This document shows, piece after piece, positions 23,869 through 34,078 of a stretch of DNA of 64,000 bases. The position numbers and the translations under genes are program-made. A model generated the notes under the pieces. It saw only the letters and a list, made by a program, of their open reading frames with translations. It ran no database searches and was not told the origin of the DNA. The DNA is taken from contig NC_049985.1 in the NCBI RefSeq assembly GCF_000003815.2, positions 9,290,247-9,354,246 on the forward strand, written 5' to 3'. Positions within the stretch are counted from its first letter, which is position 1. Every line of letters starts with the position of its first letter. The DNA comes from Branchiostoma floridae (lineage: Eukaryota > Chordata > Leptocardii > Amphioxiformes > Branchiostomatidae).

Positions 23869-26800
23869 TTACTTCTTCTGCCCAACCGCCATCTGTTCAG
23901 CAACAGCCACCCATCCTCTGATGACAGTCTCCACCTGGTGGACCCGGGTTTGAAGGTCACGACACAGCTGATTGGTCGGCTCACTCTCACAGTAAAAGTA
24001 TGTTGCCACGGCAACAGCAATGACTGACAACATGATGATGATGAGGGGAAGCTTGTAACAGTATGATCCTGCAAAACAACAATACGTTATACCACTTTCA
24101 GCATCATCCCCTTTTAATGATATCTTGCTACATGGTACATACATAGATGAATTCATATGTTAGGTTACTTGTATTGTTCTTTTGTGACTTTGGCACAACC
24201 TAAAATGCACAAACAGCGGCAAATTTCATATTTTTCCCACTGATATAAACTCAGTATAAACTCAGAATGTAATAAGCCTTGTTTCTTTTCATACAAAAGT
24301 AAGTATGTGCAGTGTACCTAAGTATGAACCATCATGCATGTGGAAGGAAGTGGAAAATCCACAAACCTGTAGTTCTGTGTTTTTCTGGAGTAGCTGAGGC
24401 AATCCCGTTTGCCTTTTCTTCTGTAACACAAGAAAGACAAGACCACTATTAGTCACAAAATGCACAACAAACTTTCTCAAGCTATTGTATTGAATGGATA
24501 CCCGGAAAAAAAAACACAACTGCCATTTCAGTTTGCACCAGAAGTTTCTATCAACTTCATTTGTTATTGTTGTTTAGCTTTAGTTATGTATATTATGTTT
24601 CATTATCATCTAGATTATGTAAATTACATTTTATCATTATTACAAAATGTATATAGTTTGTGAGGTTAAGCCACAAAAAGCCACATAGGCTTCTGCTCCC
24701 CCTTGCATGTTTTCTTTCCATTCTGTATCATCATTTGTTTTTAATTGTTGAATATGTGCTAATAAACAAAACAACAAACAAGCTTCCCTCCACCCACCGG
24801 TGTCAGCCTCCTCCTCCTGCCCCCCTCCCTCCTGTTGCTGCTTCCTGCTGGCCTGGCGCTCGGCGTACTCCCGTTTCCTCCTCTCCTTCTCCTCCTTCTT
24901 CTTCCTCCTGCGCAGCTCCTGCTCCTGCTCCTCCTGCAGCCGCCGGGCCTCCTCCAGCTCTGTGGGGAACAGCAATGTTGGGCCATAATTAGGCTGGATG
25001 CCAGACTCATATACCGGTAACATCAGAGAAAACTTTTCCTAATTGACTGCCATCTTCTACAAAAATTATGATTTTAAAACTATGATGCCAAACAATTTTT
25101 GAATACATGTAGTCCTGTTGGTCAGCTACAGTCTATATATAATACTGGTTACCATTCAAAATAATCCATCAGAATTAACATCTTATTCCATCTTTGCAAC
25201 TAAGGTTGAAATTGTATGAAAAAGCATATAAGGTTACTCCTTGTTTTGAAGATACATGTATTGTAAAATAAGAAACTAACTTCGCTGCTGCTGGAGCTGT
25301 TCTTGTCTCTTTCTTTCCAACTCTGAGTTAACTGCTCTCATATAACTCACCACCTGAAAATACAGAAAAAATACCAGATCAGCCTCATATTACATAAGTT
25401 TGTCATTCATATCAATAGAACCTGAGACAAAGTTAAGAAGTTGTATAAAGAGTAATGAAAGAAAGGACTTCAAACTAACCCCTTTGGCACAGTTTCTACA
25501 TTGTCTCTCATCCAGACAGTCCCCCACCACTGGTACCAGGGCAGAGTCTAGTGGATTGTCCTTCAGGTCCAACCACTGTAGACTGGTCAGCTGCCAGAAA
25601 CTGACCGGTACAGTCTTGAGACGGTTCTGGAAGAGGTCCAGATGTCTGAGCCTGGTCAGTCTGCCAAAGTCTGCAGGAAGTTCCTCCAGCTGGTTCTTAC
25701 TGAGGTCCAGCTTGATCACATGGGTAAGCTGGGTGCAGAAGGGATCCTGTAACAAACATTATTCAAGAGTAAAATATGTGTGGTTCTTGTTAACTTTATG
25801 AAAATGGAGGTATTGTTTTTTATACCATTATGTGTGCTTACAGTTCTTTGAATATTGCAGAGTGGTAGGATGTGAGGTGGAGAATGGTGTAACTAGAGAC
25901 AAGCAGGATGAGAAGGCTGGTTTGACTCAGGTTCAAAGTTGTGCAACAGGCTTGACCTGGTTCCAAAGTACCACAGGAAGGCAGGATCATTATGTATGAC
26001 ATCTTTGATTTCTTGTTTTGATATATTTTTTATTTCATGCAATCTTCTGAACCAGTATCCAAACCCATTATAGTTGTCGAGGGGACAAAGAGACTCAGCA
26101 GCCATAATAATTTTGTATTCCAGCTAAAAGTATAAAGCAAACATCTGACCATTGATGATATCTTGAGATGTCAGACAGTAAAAATTACTCACCTGTAGGT
26201 TGACCAGGAGATTACAGGACAGGTCTAACACTGTGGCCTTGGGGAGACTGGACTGTGGGCAAGATATAAAAAATAACATCATCCTACACAATGTGCTAGT
26301 ATCAACCAACGGGATATACATTTGTGTACGCTTCATAAAAAATATCTATAAGCCATATATTATTTAAATATTTATTAGCAATTGATTTTCAGTTAGTTTG
26401 TTTACACTTTTGTTTGGTGATCTTGAAGAGGATTTCTATTACATGACAACATGTGAGTACTATTATATTCCTATCATTGTAAGTCTGTCCTCACCAGCAG
26501 TTGCACAGGAACCTTAGTGATGTTGGACAGACTCAGGTCCAGCTCATTCCCCTCCAGACGGTCCTTCAGCTCCTTCAGGGTCCACTTTGTCTCACCTTTA
26601 CCTGGTGGGTGAGAAACACATTACTCCTTGGAGGAGGCTTCGTAGGCAAGAACAAATGACTTTTCTACTTCTCATCTGACTAGAATTACTCTTCTATGGT
26701 TCAGAAGGGCAGAAAAATGCATGTGCCGACCTTATACTATTATTACCAATACAAACTTGGTTCAGACAAGGACGTTATATCGTCCTTGGTTCAGACAAAG

Positions 26801-27413
26801 AAGAACAGACAACAACTGGGACGAGCAAATGACTCGATCATCTATTTCATGGTCAAAATCATGTAATATCATGCATGCAGTATATTGGGTAGTATATTTT
26901 AGTGATCAACATAATCTTTGAAGATTTTGTGTGTACGTTGCATCAAGGAGGTTATATTCAGAATAACCTCCTTGGTTGCATGTATTTTCTCTTCATAATT
27001 TATTCAAAATTATTGTGGCAGTTATGGCCAGGAAAATCAACTTCATATTCTTCTAACAGCACAATAAATTGGAAAAAGTGGACGGATAATCTACATGAAC
27101 ACGTAGAAAAGTGCTGCCGATAATTTAGCAATTTACGGTAGCGGTAAATCTTATTACCTATTACTGGTTAATATTGCATCACTGGGTGCAACAACCGTGC
27201 AACGTGTCACTATGTGAGGCGTCACGTTTCCAAGCATATAGAACACCGTTTTACTCATTATTCAACGACATAATATCATTTCGGGAATTTTAATGTTAAT
27301 ATTTACAGTATCGAATTCATCCATACGGATTACAGGCACCTTGATTTGAATGAAAAGCTAGTTATTTGCCGTTTAAAATTAAGAAATGAGAAACTTTACT
27401 CACCAGCTGCCAT
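23869..27413 (-). CDS. LRRC59: Leucine-rich repeat-containing protein 59
   Basis: Tail-anchored ER and nuclear-envelope protein associated with ribosomes and with nuclear import of FGF1. Eight exons on the minus strand: 27413-27404, 26601-26495, 26252-26193, 25746-25480, 25353-25281, 24959-24798, 24420-24367 and 24068-23869. Phases agree, giving 310 aa (human about 307). It starts [19 protein letters not shown], then LRRs at about residues 28-140 ([41 protein letters not shown]), the conserved cysteine cluster [13 protein letters not shown], and a long charged helix at about 149-230 (EERKRREYAERQ-type). A single membrane segment lies at about 250-268 ([18 protein letters not shown]), with a 42-residue lumenal tail. 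The exon at 24367 is a 54-nt in-frame linker without a match that I recognise. The gene shares its promoter region with PAM16. Identity is secure. Confidence 0.95.
26760..26795. mobile_element. Tiny palindromic element with 7-bp target-site duplication (copy 2)
   Basis: Element 26767-26788 (22 bp): arms CAAGGACG and CGTCCTTG around TTATAT. It is flanked by GTTCAGA on both sides (26760-26766 and 26789-26795). The element is identical base for base to the one at 57311. It lies in LRRC59 intron 1. Confidence 0.8.
26937..26981. mobile_element. Tiny palindromic element with 7-bp target-site duplication (copy 3)
   Basis: Element 26944-26974 (31 bp): arms CAAGGAGGTTAT and ATAACCTCCTTG around seven bases. 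It is flanked by GTTGCAT on both sides (26937-26943 and 26975-26981). It lies 155 bp from copy 2, in the same LRRC59 intron. Confidence 0.8.
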
Positions 27414-27519
27414 TTTGAAAAGTTCGCTTTCGACCTCTGACCTTCGCCCTATGACGCATGCGTGTTGCGTAAGTCAGAAGGACGTCTGTCTGGTGAGACG
27501 ACAGGAGGAGAATCTGGTG
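27414..27519. promoter_or_regulatory. LRRC59/PAM16 bidirectional promoter
   Basis: Only 106 bp separate the divergent start codons. The stretch includes an NRF1-like palindrome ACGCATGCGT at 27454-27463 and has no TATA box. NRF1 sites are common in promoters of nuclear genes for mitochondrial proteins, which suits PAM16. Transcription starts must lie within or very near this interval. Confidence 0.65.
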
Positions 27520-30176
27520 ATGGTGAGGTTATTTCTACCTTCAAGTGTATTCTATCGTTAAAGTACAGCACCAGTGTTCCGTAACATTTAGTGGTTATGT
27601 TATAGCACAAGAAATTTTCAGTAAACGCGCTCTAGCGGCTATAGCCCATGGCCATGTACAAACTGCCCTCCCACGTTTTTCGCACGCTGTGTTCATCACG
27701 TTTTTGTGTTGACCTCGTCCAAGAAACACCAAATTTCGGCACAACTGTGGTCCTCTTGTTCAGTTGGCGTAGCCTCAATTTGTTGACTTAGTGAGTCAAG
27801 GTTATTCAGGTCTAACGTTACTACAGAGATAGTTAGATAAGCACGTAACAAGTTATGACAAATTTTTTCAGGTGATGTAACAGGCTCGGTTTCGAGACGA
27901 CTCGGCACCTGAGACAACTCGGCCCTAGTCGGCAACATACTTACTCGGCACATAACTTTTATATTTTGCACTCGAAGAATGATAATCCTATCATTCCGGC
28001 AGCATAAGAAGTGAAATAAGAATGTACAAATCAATCTCACCCCACGAGGTAACGTTTTGGATACAAATTTTTAGGAGATCCCCAAAACATGTTGCGGGCC
28101 GCGCCGGCGACGCCATTTTTTAGTTGTTATATCGGCGTTCTTTCACGATGTCACTCTACTTCTCTTCTATATCACCGTGTTTGCAAGTTAGTACAAATGA
28201 AAATAGATGTAATAAGCAGTTCAATATATTTTGTTGGTCATAAATTACAACTGTTTGTAGGTTTCAAAAACGCGTTGAGATGACCGATCTGATATAGACA
28301 GAGCCTCGGCCGTTCAAAGTTAACGTACCTTGAAGTGACGTTCAGAGCCTCAAAATGTCCGTAAAATTGTGCCGACTGTATGACTTACAAGTTATTGCAT
28401 TGAGAGAAATGTTTTGCAGTTGCATTTCTCACAAACCTTCACAATTTTATGTCATATTCTTGGTGCCAAGTTTTCCCACTTGGCTAGGTGCCGAGTCGTC
28501 CCAGGTGCCGAGTTGTCCTGATACCGTCCATGAGTCATGACTATTGAGTCTATGTTGAACCAAGGAGGTCATATAAGGAGGTATTAACATGACCTCCTTG
28601 GTTGAACTACATTATTTGTCCCGGGTCTACAAAAAACTTAATGCATAACTATGATTATTAGGGATACTATTGATTCTCGTATTCGTCTAACCTATGTCTG
28701 TACTCTATAAGTAGCTCAGATCTGTTCTTGGCCACGGCCTGGCCACCCACGGGCAGTAACTCATAAGGCTATCACTCAGCAAGTCTGCATGATCCCCCTG
28801 ATCACAGCTCCTTTCTCTCCCCACACAGGCGAAGTACCTTGTGCAGGCAGTAGTGTTAGGAGCTCAGGTGGTGGGACGAGCCTTCAGTAAAGCCCTGAGA
28901 CAGGAGTTCCAGAGTAAGTCATTTCTTTCTTTCACATAATTTACTGGTAACCTGCTTAAGGTGTAACACACCAGTCTTGTACAGTTAGTACAAACTATGT
29001 AAGACTTGACTGTATGGTTTGACCATCTCACACCGTTGAAGATCCCTACCCCCTGTTTGATGTTAAGAGATCTTAAATGTGCTTGAGGTTTGGCTCTCCT
29101 CAAACATGGGGTCTCCAGCCTTGCATCCCGTCAGAGTGCACTTCCCGACTCAAAGCTCATTTTCACCCGAGTTACCTTTTCCAAGGACGAAACATGGGGG
29201 CCTAATGGGCATTTGAACTTCACTCAGAAAAAAACTTGGTCATAACCTTAAATGGGTTGTGGTAGCTCTAGCATGTATAACGTTATTATTATTGAATGTG
29301 ATTTAACCTGCTTGCTGACTTTATGTTGCCTGTTTTCCATCAGATGCTCAACGAGCCCAGCAAGCTGCGGGGGGAGGCAGACAGGGTGCCAAGAGAGCAG
29401 CCAGTGATAGCATGATGGGGATTTCTCTACAGGTAAGCTGATGTTCACTTAGGCAGGAGGCTCTTTTAACATGGCAGAATCTACATCATTTTGCAATTTC
29501 TGAGACTATAGATGCAGACTGCAGTGAAGTGAAGATAAACTGATACTGTGATAGATGAGAAGTGCTGGCTAGGATTTGTATTCCTTAGATAATCAAAATG
29601 TATTTTAACTATCTTTATTCCTTATACAGGAAGCGAAACAGATACTGAATGTTGACAAACTGGACAAAGAACTTGTTGAAAAGGTATGTAGTTAATAATT
29701 CTACAGTAAGACAAAACAATCTGAAATATTCATTTAGTCCATATCTCCACTGAATAGTAATGAAAATAGGCTGCAAGTTCATTCGATTCGAAAAACCAAA
29801 CTCAATACGTTGACGAATCATAATAAATACACATGTACCAGTAGTTTGACTGTTAAAGTGTCCTGTCTTTAGTTAAGAGTTTCAGCATTTACATGCCTTG
29901 ACTTGTTTTTTGCAGAACTACACGCACCTTTTTGATGTCAATGACAAGAAAAAGGGAGGATCATTCTACTTGCAATCAAAGGTAAAGTTGTCTTTTCAAA
30001 AATTAAACTGTCTTTTGCGATTGACACATGGTGCATTTCCAGAGAGAAATTCCATCAAAACAAAACCCTTTTTTTTGTTTTTCCAGGTGTATAGAGCAAA
30101 GGAGAGACTAGATGAAGAGCTGAGACAAGAAGAAGTCAAGTCGGAAAAGAAACAGAAAGAAGACTCTGCATCATGA
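27520..30176 (+). CDS. PAM16: Mitochondrial import motor subunit TIM16 (Pam16/Magmas)
   Basis: Inner-membrane J-like protein that pairs with Pam18/DNAJC19 and restrains its stimulation of mtHsp70 in the TIM23 import motor. Exons 27520-27522, 28829-28913, 29344-29432, 29630-29683, 29916-29981 and 30087-30176 give 128 aa (human 125). Exon 1 supplies only the ATG, followed at once by GTGAGG; exon 2 continues [16 protein letters not shown], the N-terminal hydrophobic segment. The J-like domain (about residues 58-115) contains [34 protein letters not shown] and AKERLDEEL. The HPD triad of true J proteins is replaced by DKK, as expected for Pam16. The C-terminus is charged. Divergent from LRRC59 and convergent with GLIS2. 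Identity is secure. Confidence 0.96.
27896..28517. mobile_element. Inverted-repeat element in PAM16 intron 1
   Basis: Arms 27896-27923 and 28490-28517 are reverse complements over 28 bases with three mismatches, built from a doubled GCCGAGTTGTC module. About 570 bp lie between them. The left arm is followed by further CTCGGC/AGTCGGC half modules. This fits a non-autonomous DNA transposon with sub-repeated termini; no transposase is visible. Confidence 0.6.
28554..28607. mobile_element. Tiny palindromic element with 7-bp target-site duplication (copy 4)
   Basis: Element 28561-28600 (40 bp): arms CAAGGAGGTCAT and ATGACCTCCTTG, with an extra AAGGAGGT in the centre. It is flanked by GTTGAAC on both sides (28554-28560 and 28601-28607). 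It lies in PAM16 intron 1, 37 bp beyond the inverted-repeat element ending at 28517. Confidence 0.8.
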
Positions 30177-30580
30177 CATGGTGGGCATCACAGGGGTCAT
30201 CATCAGACAGAGAAGGGATAGAAGTGGAAATGACGTGGAGATGTGTTACTGTACCTTGTGGGACACTTGATTTTCTGCAGCTTGGACTGAATAGGATGTT
30301 GAGTGTCTTTTACAAGTTGAATCTTGTGTATATATATTATAATTCAAGGCTCACGATGATGTACATAACTGTAGATTGTACATGTGCAAAGCTCCATAAA
30401 TAGCTACAAATTTCATTTAGGTTGCCCCTGCTTTGCTACCCAACATTGGCAGGTACCACAAAGCATTCTGGCAATGAAGTTCCCCAGTTGGTTGAAGAGA
30501 TGTGAAATCTTGGTTTTACCCAGTTGCCAAAGTAATTTGAGTTGTTTTTAAGATACCTTGGCCAGGGAATGTCCCGCTTA

Positions 30581-31437
30581 GGCCATGTTGATTTGATTAT
30601 ATGGATGACATCCGCGCTCGCACCAATTTTCGGCCATTTCCAAAAAAAAAAAAAGTTTTCTACCACACAATAAATTGTGCAAAGCAGCTGTAAAATGAGC
30701 ACAAATATTCCATAGATTGAAAAAAAAAGTATCAGAAAACAGATGACTAATGCCATAGAATACCAAAATGAATCTAAAGTCAAAGAATAAGATGTGAAAG
30801 GACAGAAAGAAAATAAAGTCTATTGTTGGTAGGGGGAGGTACCAGTACAGAAAATTCAGGTCCAGAGGATCATTTCCAGGTCCGGACCTGAACCTGGACC
30901 TGATTGTCTGTGGAAACTTGAGAACTGGCAATACTCAAAACAATGGTAATTGGTCAATTTTGCTACAAAGGAATCTGGTGGATTATTGGACTCCCACTGC
31001 ATTTTAAAATCCCATCTCCATGTAATAAAGGCTGTCTCTGTACCTTTGACTGTGGAAACTTGGTACAATTGACTATAAACTCTACTTGCCTTCGCTCTTG
31101 TTGTCTTCTTGGCCCCCCAGTAAGACCCCAAATGGCTGTTGACATAGTGTGTCTATTTTGTAATTGGCGAAACCTGTTCCTCTGGTTTTTTTTTCAGGTC
31201 TGTTTTTTTCGGATTGGTCCAAAAAGAAAAAAGCACCTGTATGATGTACTGGTCCCTACACCTAACTGTTGGTATACCATACTATGTGTGTTTAGTACTA
31301 TGTTCAACTTTCCTGGCCACTTCGATTTCATACTGAAGGCAACTTTTTTTTTGGCCAAACTTTTTTTTTATTCGCTCGCTCGCATCAGTTTTAGAGTTCC
31401 CAGAGGATGTCATCCATATAATCAAATCAACATGGCC
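30581..31437. mobile_element. Large foldback element with 33-bp perfect terminal arms
   Basis: Bases 30581-30613 (starting GGCCATGTTGATTTG) and 31405-31437 are exact reverse complements. Similarity continues inward as diverged CGCTCGC and poly-A/poly-T stretches. The interior holds one copy of the GGTCCAGG-type repeat, so the structure is nested or composite. Confidence 0.7.
30835..31250 (+). repeat. Dispersed repeat family 'GGTACCAGTACAG', copy A
   Basis: Begins GGTACCAGTACAGAAAATTC, continues with alternating GGTCC/GGACC motifs and GATACTCAAAACAATG-like sequence, and ends near TTCAGGTCTG and TGTACTGGT. Clearly related to the copies at 37218-37424 (opposite strand) and 42793-43165. Ends are approximate. 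Confidence 0.65.
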
Positions 31438-31826
31438 TTACCAGCAAAAAAAGTTAATGCATCCATTGTGTTTATAAATTGTCCCTGTTCAAAGTCATTT
31501 GTACATCCCGTCTCCCTTCCTGGAGGAATTGTTTTCTTGAAGTGGTAAATTAAAACAACGTACTTGCATTCAAACTCTCCCCAGTTTTCATTATCATGTA
31601 GTATTGTGCCATTGGTATTTCAGACTGCATTTGTGGCTAAACTTGTACAAGACCCAAATATTAACAAGACAGCTAAATATATTACAGATTCATCAATGTA
31701 CATATACTGTCTACAAGATTAAATCATTGTTTTTTATATCTACCTTTCTCTACATGGTCATTCTTCACTGGTTCTTAATACTCTTCAAAGCAGACAAAGA
31801 CATTCAATAGTGACAATAATAGCATA

Positions 31827-34078
31827 TTTATTGTACAAAACTACAACATATGTATACAACATGTGGCACTGCACAGGCATCTAGGTGTGAGTTCTACACA
31901 TAAAATACAAATATATAGACTCTGAGGATTTGGTACAAAACTGGGACCAGCCCAGGACAAATTGTCGATGCACACCATACGGACACATAGATTTCTTTAC
32001 ATTAAACAATAACAGTACTGTGGGCTGCCACACAAAGGAACAAGTCCAACTCCCTCTATTTTCAAACACAGGTCCTCAGTTATACACTTTAAAGCATTTC
32101 ATTAAAAATTCCACTAGAAATATTTGTATACCAGACTACTTTAGTTGTCCAGCGAACCAGTGCTTTTGATTTTTGTGATTGAATTAACACAATTACTTGT
32201 TTCTTAAATTGAGAGAATTTGTACACAAGAAGAAAGACTAATTGTGCAGACAGTCAACCATCTGAACACTTCTTCATATGCCCTTCAGTAACTGGCTTAT
32301 CAGATTTAGAACATCTGTTAGAATGTACAACCCATGGCACAGTAAAGTCGCTCACTTCAAACTCTTGAATTGGCAGCTTGTTCTACATGTAATCGAGGTA
32401 GTGTAAACCGTGTGAGAAACATTTCAGGGTATTAAGATCCTAGAAACAATCATTATGCCATGGCAGCAGAAATAATTTGTGGCAGAAATGGTGATTTCAA
32501 ATTTGTGGCAGAAATGGGTTGTCATTTGATCTAAAACTGTGGCTGTATCACTTCCTTCGTGATGTAACTGTGTCATACACCTGACTGTAGTGATGACACT
32601 AGAAAAAGAATACACCTGACTAATACAAAGATGCAACAAGCAAGCAAGACATCTTAGCCCACAAATCCATTACTTGTATAACAGATACCTTTTTTGACAA
32701 CAGAAGTGACAATGATAAAGACCTAACTAACCTATTACATGTGCATATATGACTGCTCAATCATAGGCACAACACAGCAAGCTGCATTTTCTTTTTCGTT
32801 CTACAATAGCTGTAGAACAATGACATCTTCCCTTCAAGTATGTCAATATGCAGTACAACTGGCAACAGTGCAAAACAAGTACTTACATTTTCTACTGCAG
32901 TGGGAAGCTAATGTTGGTGACTTTTAGACCTGTGAAAAAAGTGGTCCTGCCACTGACTCACAAACATGAATTTGGCAGAAAAATCTCTGCCACAAACAAC
33001 AAGTTAGCTCTGCCAAGTAGCAAAACACTGGTGACTTAAAACTTGGAAATGCATGACTTATCTAAGCTTTCTAACATCAATTATCACCATTAAAATAACT
33101 ATATATGTTATAGCAAATAAAAAGATACAATAACATATAGGAATGCATGCTTTTTCACAGACATTTGGAACTGAACATCCTGTAAAACACCTAAACACAG
33201 AGGTACCAACAACATGCCTTGATCCAATTTTAAGTAGACCAGTGTTCAAACTGTGTTTTTAAGGCAAGACTGTGAAATATAAGCTACATTTTGACATTAC
33301 ATTGTATGATATACCTCTACAACGGCTACTCTTTTCTATTTCTTTGCATATAGAGATTTGTCCATATAATAGTGTATTTACATTATCTTACATCATCTGG
33401 CAGTTGGTTGAAATTACAAATTCAAACTCTTCACCAGTCTGCCTAGGGGGTAGTGCTGGTAATTCACAAAATAGCTGAGGCATTTGCCTCCTCTACCCCA
33501 TCCAACTGTGGACTGGTCCCTCAGAAAACATACACTTGTTACAGTGTAACTTACACATTCTAGGGTCAAGTGGTAGCAATACAACACAAACTTCCAACCC
33601 ATATTTCAAACTTTAAAAGTTTCTTACAGAAACTTGTGTACTCTTAACACATCCAATACTCCATCAAATCACAGTAAAAAAAATCAAAATCCTCCATCTT
33701 AGGATAAAACCAGTCAATTCCTTTGAAACTTAAAACTTACAAAAGACAAGCAGCTCCAAAGCACCTTGCACAGTCTCATTGATTTGAGAGTTACAGGTAC
33801 AATCATAGAACACATAGTGGATGTACATGTATTCATACATCATTAATAGGCAAAGCCTAATAAGACCTTCTGAGTCTCTGTCAATCTTTTACTACAACCC
33901 CTTCAATAAAAAAATCCAATTACACAAGTTCTGATATGTCCTGGCTTTCATCAGTTCTCAAATCAATGATGCAACATCAGCGCTAAACTGTGTAAACCTA
34001 CTACTGTATCTTCTCTGAGAAGTCATGCACCAACTGAATTTGGTCCCAATCTTTAGGAAAAATCAGCAACTCTTCTTC
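31827..34078 (-). other. GLIS2 3' untranslated region (probable)
   Basis: About 2.2 kb between the GLIS2 stop codon and a minus-strand AATAAA at 31832-31827. AT-rich and without a competing coding signal on either strand. The long 3'UTR is inferred from that poly(A) signal. Confidence 0.5.

Larger units (their letters stand above)
30177..31826. other. PAM16-GLIS2 intergenic region
   Basis: Contains the PAM16 3'UTR (AATAAA at 30669-30674 and 30812-30817) and a nested repeat: a 33-bp perfect inverted repeat at 30581-31437 enclosing a dispersed repeat at 30835-31250. Open frames inside it are repeat-derived and I do not call them genes. Confidence 0.55.

Noticed and set aside
25893-26105. 70-codon frame in LRRC59 intron 3 starting [15 protein letters not shown]
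   Set aside because: It has an ATG and somewhat coding-like composition, but no splice role in LRRC59 and no recognised family.
29182-29200. CCAAGGACGAAAC as another palindromic element
   Set aside because: Only one arm is present, with no complementary arm and no flanking direct repeat.
30943-31548. 201-codon plus-strand open frame after PAM16
   Set aside because: It runs through a dispersed repeat and the right arm of a foldback element; no domain similarity and Phe/Cys-rich composition.
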